Below, in pieces: positions 33,287 through 42,972 of a stretch of 64,000 bases of DNA; the first letter of the stretch is position 1, and every line of letters starts with the position of its first letter. A program made the translations under genes and the position numbers. The notes beneath the pieces were generated by a model, which was not told the DNA's origin, did not search any database, and saw only the letters and a list, made by a program, of their open reading frames with translations. This DNA is from JAJDNH01 sp964552395 (GTDB lineage: Bacteria > Acidobacteriota > Thermoanaerobaculia > Thermoanaerobaculales > Sulfomarinibacteraceae), in NCBI GenBank assembly GCA_964552395.1, contig CAZKGM010000011.1, forward strand, positions 31,627-95,626, read 5' to 3'.

Positions 33287-33312
33287 GACGCGGCTGCGGC
33301 GGCAGGGTTGAC
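33287..33312 (-). promoter_or_regulatory. Candidate autoregulatory ECF promoter
   Basis: Read on the minus strand, GTCAACC (33312-33306) is followed after 15 nt by CGTC (33290-33287). This -35/-10 pair has the AAC and CGTC cores common to ECF-sigma promoters. It would give a leader of about 20 nt before the ATG at 33260. With one instance, the match could be chance. Confidence 0.5.
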
Positions 33313-33332
33313 ACGGGCTGTGGCCCTATCGC

Positions 33333-34982
<1,650 letters not shown>

Positions 34983-35014
34983 CCAGCGCTCCTCCCCGCA
35001 AAGCCGGCGCGCGT

Positions 35015-35590
<576 letters not shown>

Positions 35591-35686
35591 CTCGGCCTCC
35601 CGGCGCAAGTATACGACGGAAACACGCTGACCTCAGCACTTGCGCGGTTTGACACGAGATTTATGTTCAGGATGCAGGTAAGTCGC

Positions 35687-35715
35687 TTGACAAAGTCGAA
35701 AATTGGCTCTAGAAC
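35687..35715 (+). promoter_or_regulatory. Sigma-70-type promoter of glnA
   Basis: TTGACA (35687-35692), a 17-nt spacer and TAGAAC (35710-35715) lie 30 nt upstream of the preferred GTG start. This places the ribosome site GGAGGT (35734-35739) in a short leader. The region is AT-richer than its surroundings. Confidence 0.65.
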
Positions 35716-35745
35716 GTGCGTAATGACACCCATGGAGGTCCCATC

Positions 35746-37077
35746 GTGCCACACCGAGCCAACGATATCCTCGCCCGCTGCACGGAGGAGAACGTCCACT
35801 TCCTCCGCCTGCAGTTCACCGACATCGACGGCATCATCAAGAACGTCGAGGTTCCCCAGAGCCAGTTCGACAAGGCCCTTGACGGCCAGATCATGTTCGA
35901 CGGTTCGTCGATCGAGGGTTTCACCCGGATCGAGGAGTCGGACATGCTGCTGGTGCCCGACCTCGACACCTTCGGTGTCTTTCCATGGGAGAGCGACCAC
36001 GGCAAGGTCGGGCGCCTGATTTGCGACATCGCGAACCCCGATGGCTCGCCGTTTGCGGGCTGCCCGCGCACGGCGCTGAAGAAGATCGTCACCAAAGCCG
36101 AAAGGCTCGGCTACCGCATGATGGCAGGACCTGAAGCCGAGTTCTTCCTCTTCCATCGCAACGGTGAAGGCGAGCCGATCCCGACCACCCACGACACCGG
36201 CGGCTACTTCGATCTCAGTCCCCGCGACCGCGGGGAGGAGGCGCGCCGCGACATCTGCCTGGTGCTCGAGGCGATGGGCTACGAGGTCGAGGCCGCCCAC
36301 CACGAAGTCGCACCCGGCCAGCACGAGATTGATTTCAAGTACGCGGACGCCGTCACCACCGCCGACAACATCGTCACCTTCCGCTTCGTGGTCAAGAAGG
36401 TGGCGCTCATGCACGGGTTGCACGCGACCTTCATGCCGAAACCACTGGCGCGGGAGAACGGCTCCGGCATGCACACGCACCAGTCACTGTTCACCCTCGA
36501 CGGCGCCAACGCTTTCTACGATGCGCAGGGACTGTGGGAGCTGTCCGAGACTGCCCGCTCCTACATCGGCGGCCTGCTCGCCCACGCCCGCGCCTTCGTT
36601 GCCGTCACCAACCCGCTCGTCAACTCCTACAAGCGCCTGGTGCCGGGCTACGAGGCGCCCGTCAACGTCGCCTGGTCGGAGAAGAACCGCTCGCCGATGA
36701 TCCGCGTACCCGCACGGCGCGGCATCGGGACCCGTTGCGAGGTGCGTGTGCCGGATCCTTCGTGCAACCCCTATCTGGCGTTGTCGGCGATGCTCGCCTC
36801 CGGGCTCGACGGCATCGACAACGGCATCGAGTGCGGCGAGCCGGTGAACCGCAACATCTTCGAGATGAGCCAGCGTGAGAAGCGTCGCCTCAAGATCGTG
36901 CAGCTGCCCGCCAACCTCGCCGAGGCGCTCTCGTACCTGGAAAAGGACTCCGTTCTCGCCGAGGCCTTCGGTGATCACATCTTCCAGCACTTCCTGTTCA
37001 ACAAGCGCCGCGAGTGGGCCGAGTACATCCAGGTCATCCACGGCTGGGAGCTGGAGCGCTACCTCGACAGGTACTAG
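35746..37077 (+). CDS. glnA: Glutamine synthetase type I
   Basis: The 443-residue enzyme condenses glutamate and ammonia with ATP in the cytoplasm. Signatures seen are FDGSSIEGF, the metal-binding GPEAEFFLF, HHEVAPGQHEIDF, ENGSGMHTHQSL (catalytic loop) and NPLVNSYKRLVPGYEAPVNVAW. Length and the absence of the adenylylation-site Tyr region (here EKRRLKIVQLPANLAEAL) point to the GSI-alpha type, not controlled by adenylylation. GTG 35746 is preferred because GGAGGT lies 6 nt upstream and a promoter is placed correctly; GTG 35716 would overlap the promoter. A family-B palindromic element begins in the stop codon itself. Confidence 0.96.
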   Translation: MPHRANDILARCTEENVHFLRLQFTDIDGIIKNVEVPQSQFDKALDGQIMFDGSSIEGFTRIEESDMLLVPDLDTFGVFPWESDHGKVGRLICDIANPDGSPFAGCPRTALKKIVTKAERLGYRMMAGPEAEFFLFHRNGEGEPIPTTHDTGGYFDLSPRDRGEEARRDICLVLEAMGYEVEAAHHEVAPGQHEIDFKYADAVTTADNIVTFRFVVKKVALMHGLHATFMPKPLARENGSGMHTHQSLFTLDGANAFYDAQGLWELSETARSYIGGLLAHARAFVAVTNPLVNSYKRLVPGYEAPVNVAWSEKNRSPMIRVPARRGIGTRCEVRVPDPSCNPYLALSAMLASGLDGIDNGIECGEPVNRNIFEMSQREKRRLKIVQLPANLAEALSYLEKDSVLAEAFGDHIFQHFLFNKRREWAEYIQVIHGWELERYLDRY

Positions 37078-37255
37078 CCCGGGCTATCCGGCCGCGACCT
37101 ACTGCGAGCGACGATACGCCAGCCAGGGCCGTGCTCTTCGCGTCGCGCTCTCCTCAACGTACAGGAAGTACGCCTGCGTCAGCGCGACGCTCAGATCCCG
37201 GTCCTGCCAAGCGTCTCGCCGCTCTCGCTACGATCGCGTCCGGATAACCCGGGCT
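37076..37255. repeat. 180-bp palindromic element, family B copy 1
   Basis: It is bounded by AGCCCGGGCTATCCGG (37076-37091) and CCGGATAACCCGGGCT (37240-37255), which match in 15 of 16 positions when inverted. CGTAC-N5-GTACG (37158-37172) sits exactly at the midpoint. The arms are imperfect inverted copies (for example GCGACCTACTGCGAGCG versus its right-arm partner near 37215-37235). The element starts within the glnA stop codon and has no plausible gene. It shares its layout, but not most of its sequence, with family A. A left-arm fragment lies at ~39697-39736. Confidence 0.8.
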
Positions 37256-37273
37256 CACAGAAGGTGAATTACT

Positions 37274-37346
37274 CCGGCGCGAGAAGACGCACATCTGAAT
37301 CCCGTCTCGCGTATTTCGCTGCGAACGGACTCTCCGCCCGGACCTC
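37274..37346. repeat. Half copy of the family-A palindromic element
   Basis: This stretch matches the right half of the element at 58373-58557 closely, sharing GACGCACATCTGA, CCCGTCTCGCG and TTTCGCTGCGAACGG. It lacks the left half and the central palindrome. It begins about 20 nt after the family-B element, so two elements are in tandem downstream of glnA. Confidence 0.75.
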
Positions 37347-38110
37347 CCGTGACTCTGAACAACGAGCCTTGGTCCGTTTTGCACTGCGACCACCGGCCGG
37401 GCATCTGCCGCTGAAGGAGCTCTCTCCTACAAACTGCTAATCCCGAGGGGTGCAGCCGCTGGCCCCGGATCTGCCTCACGAGGGCCGTCTCCCCTGGGAC
37501 GGTCCCGCGACGGGGCAAGGACGGAATGGAAGGAGGCGAGCGGCCATCCCGCCGCGGGCGGCAGGGGGACCGGGCGCAGGAGGCTTGGCCCGAGGTTCAC
37601 CGAGGGTAAGCCTCCGAGCACGGTTACTCCGGCGTCCTCGGCGGGTGCAGCCGTGAGCCGACGCGCCGCTCCGTCCCCGCCCCGCCGGCCCGCGCAGCGG
37701 GCTGCGGGCGTAAGCCCGCACGGGACATGCGATCGCGTCACGCCCCTCCCAGCGGGATCGCGCAGGGCGTTCTCCTCGCACCTCGCCGCCAGCGAGCGAG
37801 GAGTCGCTGACCTCGTGGTCGCGACGACGAAACGAGTGCAGCGGCGGGGTGCGAGAGGGTGCTCCTGCGTGATCCCTCACCTATCAAAAAGGGAGGGGGC
37901 TCACTGTCCTCTCAGAGAACCTGGCAGGCAGACCCGAGCGCAGCGGCCCCTCGGGGCCGGAAGGTCGGCCCGAGGTCCTCCTCGAGGACGGACTGACGGT
38001 TCCCGAGGGGTGCGGCCGCAGGCCGCGGATCTGCCGGAGCCCGGGCGTCTCCCCCAGGAAGGGGCCCGCGGCAGGGCGGGAACGTGTAACATCGGGGGCT
38101 GGGAGGCCCG
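37347..38110. other. Non-coding repeat cluster between glnA and the DUF6125-like gene
   Basis: No credible gene is visible here; the open frames have erratic composition and cross the repeats. It contains a family-C right-arm copy (37442-37474), a complete family-C element (37913-38040) and other GC-rich inverted sequence. Just after the second C copy, a CGTCTCCC stretch and Gly-like GGGGCCCGCGG follow in both copies. No promoter with good hexamers was found for the gene at 38111. Confidence 0.6.
37913..38040. repeat. Palindromic element, family C copy 2
   Basis: It begins GAGAACCTGGCAGGCAGACC and contains GAGCGCAGCGGCCCCTCGGG in the left arm. The right arm is CCCGAGGGGTGCGGCCGC (from 38002) plus CGGATCTGCC. 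It is collinear over its whole length with 24875-24999, with scattered substitutions, so it is a dispersed element rather than local sequence bias. Confidence 0.75.
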
Positions 38111-38653
38111 ATGAACGCGTTCTCAGAGATGTCCCGCGACGAGCTTCTCAAGGCCGTAGAGATGTTCGCCAAGAACTGGCTCGCCCACGACGGCTGCTGG
38201 TTCCTCGCCGCCGAGGAGCGGTTTGACCTCGAGACCGCGATCGATCTCGACACGAGATCGTGGGCGCGCTTCGCAGCGGCCGAGGCGCGACGGATCATGA
38301 GCACCTTCGAGATTCCGGAAGGCGGCGGCTTGGAGGCGCTCGAGCGCGCGCTGGGCCTGCGCATGTACGCGGCCATCAACCGTCAGCACGCCGAGTGGTC
38401 CGACGACCGCGCCCGGCTGCGCTTCTTCATGGACGGCTGCCGGGTCCAGGACACGCGGCGACGCAAGGGCCTGCCGGACTTTCCCTGCAAGAGCGTCGGC
38501 GAGGTCGAGTTCGCGACCTTCGCGCACGCCATCGACGAGCGGATCAGGACCGTCTGCCTCCACTGTCCGCCGGAGGCGCCGGAGGGGAGGTACTGCGGAT
38601 GGGAGTTCTCCCTTGATGAGCGCGTTGCCCGCCCCGTCCCGGGGGCCGAGTAA
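38111..38653 (+). CDS. DUF6125-like protein with C-terminal Cys cluster
   Basis: This is a 180-residue soluble protein. The N-terminal part (MSRDELLKAVEMFAKNWLAHDGCWFLAAEERFDLETAIDLD) is like the DUF6125 family, which occurs widely in environmental genomes and has no known role. The C-terminal third holds Cys residues in FPCKSVG, RTVCLHCPPEA and RYCGWEF, suggesting a structural metal site. A GGGAGG sequence precedes the ATG. It overlaps the PHP gene start by 38 nt, so the two may be co-expressed. No catalytic assignment is made. Confidence 0.75.
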   Translation: MNAFSEMSRDELLKAVEMFAKNWLAHDGCWFLAAEERFDLETAIDLDTRSWARFAAAEARRIMSTFEIPEGGGLEALERALGLRMYAAINRQHAEWSDDRARLRFFMDGCRVQDTRRRKGLPDFPCKSVGEVEFATFAHAIDERIRTVCLHCPPEAPEGRYCGWEFSLDERVARPVPGAE

Positions 38654-39695
38654 CGGCGACCTCGCCGAGGCGTTGTTCGCCCTCGCCGAGCGCGAGCCGG
38701 CCGGCGACCGTCGCCTCGCTCTGCTACGGGCCGGGTACGCAGCGATGGACAGTCTCCGCCCCGCGCGGCGGGGACTCCTCGACGGCGCGCCGGCCTGGCT
38801 CAGGCCCCTGGTCTTGCAGCTTGCCGGCTGCCCCAGCGAAGGGGCGCTGGCCGCGGCCGTCGAACGCCTGAGCTCCGGCCACCCGCCGCAGCGCAGAGCC
38901 ACGCGGCAGCGGTTCCTCTCCCGCTGCGAGGTCGACCGCGTCCTCGCCGCGGGTCCGGAAGAGCTGCGACCGCAACGCCTGCGCGGCGCCTTCCATTGGC
39001 ACACCGATGCCTCGGACGGCCGCGCGGCGCTGGAGACGATGACGCGCGCGTGCACGCGGCGGGGCGCTTCGTGGGCCGTCGTCAGCGACCATTCCCGCGG
39101 TCTCGAGGTGGCCTCGGGGCTCGACCTCGAAGGCGTCCGGCTACAGCGCAAACGGGTGGAGCGCTGGAACCGGCGCCGCGGCGACGAGCTCCACCTGTTC
39201 CAGGGCCTCGAAGCGGAGATCCTCCTCGACGGCACGCTGGACGTGCCCCCCGAGGAACGGTCCGAGCTCGACTGCGTCCTCCTCGCGCTGCACCGGGGTC
39301 TCGATTCGCGGCCGGACCAGACCGAGCGTCTGTTGCGCGCCGTGGCAACGCCCGGTGTTCACGTGCTCGCCCACCCGCGCGGCCGGTTGTTTCACCATCG
39401 GCAGGGTGTACGGGCGCGCTGGGAGCTCGTGTTCTCGGCCTGCCGGGAGCACGGGGTCGCGGTCGAGATCAACGGCTTCCCGCGCCGCCAGGACCTCGAT
39501 TGGGAGCTCGCGCGCCTCGCCGTCGACGCCGGCTGCGAGCTGATCCTGGCTTCGGACGCACACGCTCCGTCGCACCTCGAGCTCGACGCCTACGCCTGTG
39601 CGATCGCGGCGCGGGCCGAGGTTCCTCCCGAACGCATTCTCAACCGCCTGCAGCCGGAGGCCTTTGCCGACTGGCTCGAGCTCCGCAGATCCTAG
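38616..39695 (+). CDS. PHP-domain protein related to the PolX C-terminal domain
   Basis: The 359-residue protein has an N-terminal helical part (~1-110, GDLAEALFALAEREPAGDRRLALLRAGYAA) resembling the helix-hairpin-helix region of family-X polymerases. A PHP phosphoesterase domain (~120-355) follows. Metal-site motifs are FHWHTDASDG, VVSDHSRG, GLEAEILLDG, ALHRG, LAHPRGR and ILASDAHAP. This is very close in order to bacterial PolX PHP domains, yet no nucleotidyltransferase palm is present. It may be a stand-alone 3'-phosphatase/exonuclease-like enzyme. ATG 38616 is chosen over the adjacent TTG. It overlaps the DUF6125-like gene. Confidence 0.85.
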   Translation: MSALPAPSRGPSNGDLAEALFALAEREPAGDRRLALLRAGYAAMDSLRPARRGLLDGAPAWLRPLVLQLAGCPSEGALAAAVERLSSGHPPQRRATRQRFLSRCEVDRVLAAGPEELRPQRLRGAFHWHTDASDGRAALETMTRACTRRGASWAVVSDHSRGLEVASGLDLEGVRLQRKRVERWNRRRGDELHLFQGLEAEILLDGTLDVPPEERSELDCVLLALHRGLDSRPDQTERLLRAVATPGVHVLAHPRGRLFHHRQGVRARWELVFSACREHGVAVEINGFPRRQDLDWELARLAVDAGCELILASDAHAPSHLELDAYACAIAARAEVPPERILNRLQPEAFADWLELRRS

Positions 39696-39696
39696 A

Positions 39697-39736
39697 CCGG
39701 ATCATCAGGCCGCGATCTACTGCGACCGGCGAGACG
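39697..39736. repeat. Left-arm fragment of a family-B element
   Basis: The stretch GGCCGCGATCTACTGCGACC and the following GGCGAGACGCC parallel the left arm of the element at 37076 (GGCCGCGACCTACTGCGAGC, then GACGATACGCC). It starts just after the PHP gene stop, as the complete copy starts at the glnA stop. The centre and right arm are missing. Confidence 0.55.
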
Positions 39737-39807
39737 CCGGTCACCGCTAGCATGGGAGGGACCTGGTGCGGCGATTGTCGGTTTGGAGCTTTCCGAACCC
39801 CCCGTCT

Positions 39808-39833
39808 TCCGACGGCCGTCCGCAGCCGTCGGA
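39808..39833 (-). terminator. Strong hairpin downstream of glyA
   Basis: TCCGACGGC (39808-39816) and GCCGTCGGA (39825-39833) form perfect 9-bp arms with an 8-nt loop, 42 nt beyond the glyA stop. There is no T-run on either strand, so it may act in transcript protection or as a non-canonical terminator between the converging transcripts. Confidence 0.45.
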
Positions 39834-39874
39834 CCCGATCGCTTCCTCTCCACGCCAGAGGAGGGGAATCGATA

Positions 39875-41173
39875 TCAGTAGAGCGGGAACCTGGAGGTGA
39901 GCTCCTTCACCTCGGCCTCGATGGCGGCCATCTTGTGTTGGAACGCCTCGAGCTTGACCGGGTCGTCCTTGTCCTCCTCGGAGTCAAGGACGCGGTGGAT
40001 GAGCCCGGCGATGACCTTCATCTCGTCCTGTCCCATGCCGCGGGTGGTGACTGCTGGTGTCCCGATGCGTAGGCCGGAAGCGATGTACGGCTTGCGGGTG
40101 TCGAATGGGACCGTGTTCTTGTTGACCGTGATACCCGCCATGCCCAGCCACCGCTCGGCCTTCTTGCCGGAGATGAAGTCGGTGCCGAGGTCGATCAGGA
40201 AGAGGTGATTGTCGGTGCCGCCGGAGACGATGCGCCAGCCGTGCGCCTTCACCGCGCCGCAGAGAACGGCGGCGTTGTCTACGATCTGCCGCTGGTACTC
40301 CTTCCACTCCGGCTTCATCGCCTCTGCGAAAGCCACCGCCTTGGCGGCGATGATATGCATCAGCGGGCCGCCCTGAATGCCTGGGAACACGGCCTTGTCG
40401 ATCGCCTCCGCCCACTCCCCGGGGCACAGGATCATGCCGCCACGCGGGCCGCGCAGGGTCTTGTGGGTGGTGGTGGTCACGAACTGGCAATGCGGTATCG
40501 GTGACGGGTGCAGCCCGGCAACGACAAGGCCCGCGATGTGGGCGACGTCGGCCATCAGCAGCGCCCCCGCCTCGTCGGCGATCTCGCGCAACCGCGCGAA
40601 ATCGATGGTACGCGGGTACGCGGAAGCGCCGCAGACGATGAGCTTTGGCTTGTGCTCGAGCGCCAGCTCGCGGATGCGGTCGTAGTCGATGGTCTCCGTG
40701 TCCCTGCGGACGCCGTAGGGAACGACGTTGAACTCCTTGCCCGAGTAGTTGAGCGGGTGACCGTGGGTCAGGTGGCCGCCGTGCGTAAGATCCATGCCGA
40801 GCATGGTGTCGCCGGGCTTGAGCACGGCCAGGTAGACGGACATGTTGGCCTGCGCGCCCGAGTGGGGCTGGACGTTCGCGTGCTCGGCGCCGAACAACTC
40901 CTTGGCACGCTCGCGCGCCAGCTCCTCGGCGACATCGACGAACTCGCAGCCGCCGTAATAGCGCTTGCCGGGGTAGCCCTCGGCGTACTTGTTGGTCATC
41001 ACCGAGCCCATTGCAGCCAGCACAGCCGGCGACACAAAGTTCTCCGACGCGATCAGCTCCAGCCCCTCGTTCTGCCGCCGGCGCTCGTTCTCGAGGGCCT
41101 CGGCCAAGGGCGGATCCGCGGCCGCCACAAGCTCGTTGTGAACCGAGAACAGCTGCGCCTTCAACGATGTCAT
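39875..41173 (-). CDS. glyA: Serine hydroxymethyltransferase
   Basis: The 432-residue PLP enzyme interconverts serine and glycine with tetrahydrofolate in the cytoplasm. Signatures are LELIASENFVSPAV, GYPGKRYYGGCEFVD, NVQPHSGAQAN, DVAHIAGLV and the PLP-binding Lys238 in TTTTHKTLRGPRGG. It is typical in length. A GGGAG ribosome site lies in the rpiB 3' end and the start overlaps the rpiB stop (ATGA). The order rpiB-glyA is common in bacteria. It supplies one-carbon units used by FolD and FolC, both encoded nearby. Confidence 0.97.
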   Translation of the reverse strand: MTSLKAQLFSVHNELVAAADPPLAEALENERRRQNEGLELIASENFVSPAVLAAMGSVMTNKYAEGYPGKRYYGGCEFVDVAEELARERAKELFGAEHANVQPHSGAQANMSVYLAVLKPGDTMLGMDLTHGGHLTHGHPLNYSGKEFNVVPYGVRRDTETIDYDRIRELALEHKPKLIVCGASAYPRTIDFARLREIADEAGALLMADVAHIAGLVVAGLHPSPIPHCQFVTTTTHKTLRGPRGGMILCPGEWAEAIDKAVFPGIQGGPLMHIIAAKAVAFAEAMKPEWKEYQRQIVDNAAVLCGAVKAHGWRIVSGGTDNHLFLIDLGTDFISGKKAERWLGMAGITVNKNTVPFDTRKPYIASGLRIGTPAVTTRGMGQDEMKVIAGLIHRVLDSEEDKDDPVKLEAFQHKMAAIEAEVKELTSRFPLY

Positions 41174-41616
41174 CTGCCGTCTCCCTTCGCATCGATCTCG
41201 ATCTTGCCGACCCGCCGCTGGTGACGACCGCCTTCGAACGGGGTGCCGAGAAAGACGTCGACCACCTGCTCGGCAACCCCGGCGCCAAGGACCCGCCCAC
41301 CCAGGCAGAGCACGTTGGCGTCGTTGTGACGGCGCGCCATCTCGGCGGTGTAGGCGTCGTGACAGAGCGCAGCGCGCACCCCGGGGTGCCGGTTGGCGGT
41401 CATGCTCATGCCGATACCGGTGCCGCAGATCAGGATGCCCAACTCGCCTTCGTCCGCGCTGATGCCGGCGGCAAGGCGGTGGGCAAAGTCCGGGTAGTCG
41501 ACCGAGGCCTCGCTGTCGACGCCGAGGTCGCAGACCGCGAGCCCCCTCGCCTCCATGTACGCCCGCACCTTCCGTTTGAGCTCGAAACCGGCGTGGTCGG
41601 ATGCGATCAGGATCAT
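41170..41616 (-). CDS. rpiB: Ribose-5-phosphate isomerase B
   Basis: The 148-residue enzyme interconverts ribose 5-phosphate and ribulose 5-phosphate. Family motifs are IASDHAGFELK at the start, VDYPDFAH, the active-site CGTGIGMSMTANR with catalytic Cys, and ARRHNDANVLCLGGR. It is typical in size. It overlaps dgt upstream and glyA downstream by ATGA each, so the block is tightly coupled. Confidence 0.96.
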   Translation of the reverse strand: MILIASDHAGFELKRKVRAYMEARGLAVCDLGVDSEASVDYPDFAHRLAAGISADEGELGILICGTGIGMSMTANRHPGVRAALCHDAYTAEMARRHNDANVLCLGGRVLGAGVAEQVVDVFLGTPFEGGRHQRRVGKIEIDAKGDGR

Positions 41617-42968
41617 CTCAGGTCTCCCGACAGCTGCTGCTCGATGCCCGGCTGCTCGAGGGAACGGTACTCCTCGAGGGCGAAGCGGTCGCTCATCCCC
41701 GCGATGTGGTCCGCCACCAGGCGCGCGAACCCGGGGCTTGTATGGTAGCGGGCGGCCACCTCGCCCGCAACCGAGGCCAGCGGCAGGTCGCGCAGGTAGG
41801 TGAAGCCGAGCTCCTCCTTGGCGCGCAGCAGCACGTAGGAGGGCAGGTTGCGCGGATTGAGCCAGAAGGCCCGGAATAGGCCGGTGACGACCCGGCGCGC
41901 CCGCCAGTCCTGGCGGTTGACCTGGGGGTGGTTGATGATCGATCGGTAGATGAACCCCTTGAGGTCGTGAAACAGCGGCTCGACGCCGCGCGAGAACCAG
42001 ATCGTGGTCTGTGAGAGCGAGCGCGCTTGGCCAGCGAAATCCTCGTGGTTTGAGATGCCGCGGCGCTTGAGGAAGCGTTGGATACGCTCGGCACCGGCGG
42101 TGATGACATCGGTCACGAAGAGATGAATAAGGGCCCGGATGAGCAGGTTCTGGCGCCGCCAGGCGTGGCGCTCCCCGCCGTAGGCCGCGCCCATGCGGTC
42201 AATGATGCGCTGTGCGACAGGCAGCCTCTCCACCCGTCCCAGCTCAACGGCGCCGGCGCGCAGGCCGTCCTCGAGATCGTGGGTCTGCTGCGCAATCTCG
42301 TCGGCCACCGCCAGCGCCTGGCCTTCGAGGTGACAGGCCCTCTCGAGGCACAGGCCGTCGGTGGCCGGTAGCGGGAACGGAAAGCGCTTCTTCCAAGAGG
42401 TGTGCTTCAGGATCCCCTCGCGGACCTGATCGGTGAGGTTGAGGCCGGGGTGCTCGTAGCGCCGCTCGAGCAGGTCGACGACCCGCAGCGACTGGTAGTT
42501 GTGCTTGAAGGTCCCGGCCTGCTTGACGACCGCGGCCGGCAGCGGCACGGCCGGCTCCTCGCCGGTCAGAATCTCCCGCAGCACGGTCTCGCCGATGTGA
42601 CCGAAGGCGGTGTGCCCCAGATCGTGGCCGAGGGCAATGGCCTCGACCAGGTCCTCGTTGAGGCCGAGCGCGCGGGCGATCGTGCGGCCGATCTGTGACA
42701 CCTCGAGGGTGTGGGTGAGGCGGGTCCTGGGATGATCAGCGAGGTGGGGCACGAACACCTGCGTCTTGTGCTTGAGGCGCCGGAAGGCCCGCGAGTGGAG
42801 GATGCGGTCGCGGTCGCGCTGGAAGGCGAGACGGTAGTCGAAATGCCGTCCCTCCTCGGCAACCGGAAGCCGCCGCGTCGCTTCGGTAGAGCGCACCGCG
42901 AACAGCGCGAGCCTGCCGGCCTCATCTTCCTCCAGCGCGGCCCGGTCTCGAGTCAGCTGGCTCGACAT
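41613..42968 (-). CDS. dgt: Deoxyguanosinetriphosphate triphosphohydrolase-like protein
   Basis: The 451-residue HD-type dNTPase has the dGTPase signature RAFRRLKHKTQVFVP, metal His in RTRLTHTLEVSQIGR, the HD pair in ALGHDLGHTAFGHIGE and ADEIAQQTHDLEDG. The enzyme removes triphosphate from deoxynucleotides. The ATG at 42968 is preferred since GGGGAGG lies 8 nt upstream; ATG 42992 has only an adjacent GGAG, and an in-frame reading to 43529 lies inside folC. The gene begins 4 nt after the folC stop and overlaps rpiB by ATGA. Confidence 0.93.
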   Translation of the reverse strand: MSSQLTRDRAALEEDEAGRLALFAVRSTEATRRLPVAEEGRHFDYRLAFQRDRDRILHSRAFRRLKHKTQVFVPHLADHPRTRLTHTLEVSQIGRTIARALGLNEDLVEAIALGHDLGHTAFGHIGETVLREILTGEEPAVPLPAAVVKQAGTFKHNYQSLRVVDLLERRYEHPGLNLTDQVREGILKHTSWKKRFPFPLPATDGLCLERACHLEGQALAVADEIAQQTHDLEDGLRAGAVELGRVERLPVAQRIIDRMGAAYGGERHAWRRQNLLIRALIHLFVTDVITAGAERIQRFLKRRGISNHEDFAGQARSLSQTTIWFSRGVEPLFHDLKGFIYRSIINHPQVNRQDWRARRVVTGLFRAFWLNPRNLPSYVLLRAKEELGFTYLRDLPLASVAGEVAARYHTSPGFARLVADHIAGMSDRFALEEYRSLEQPGIEQQLSGDLR

Positions 42969-42972
42969 CCGA

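Noticed and set aside
37427..38090. Several 60-150 codon frames in the repeat cluster
   Set aside because: They run through dispersed palindromic repeats, lack ribosome sites and have low-complexity Arg/Pro/Gly products.
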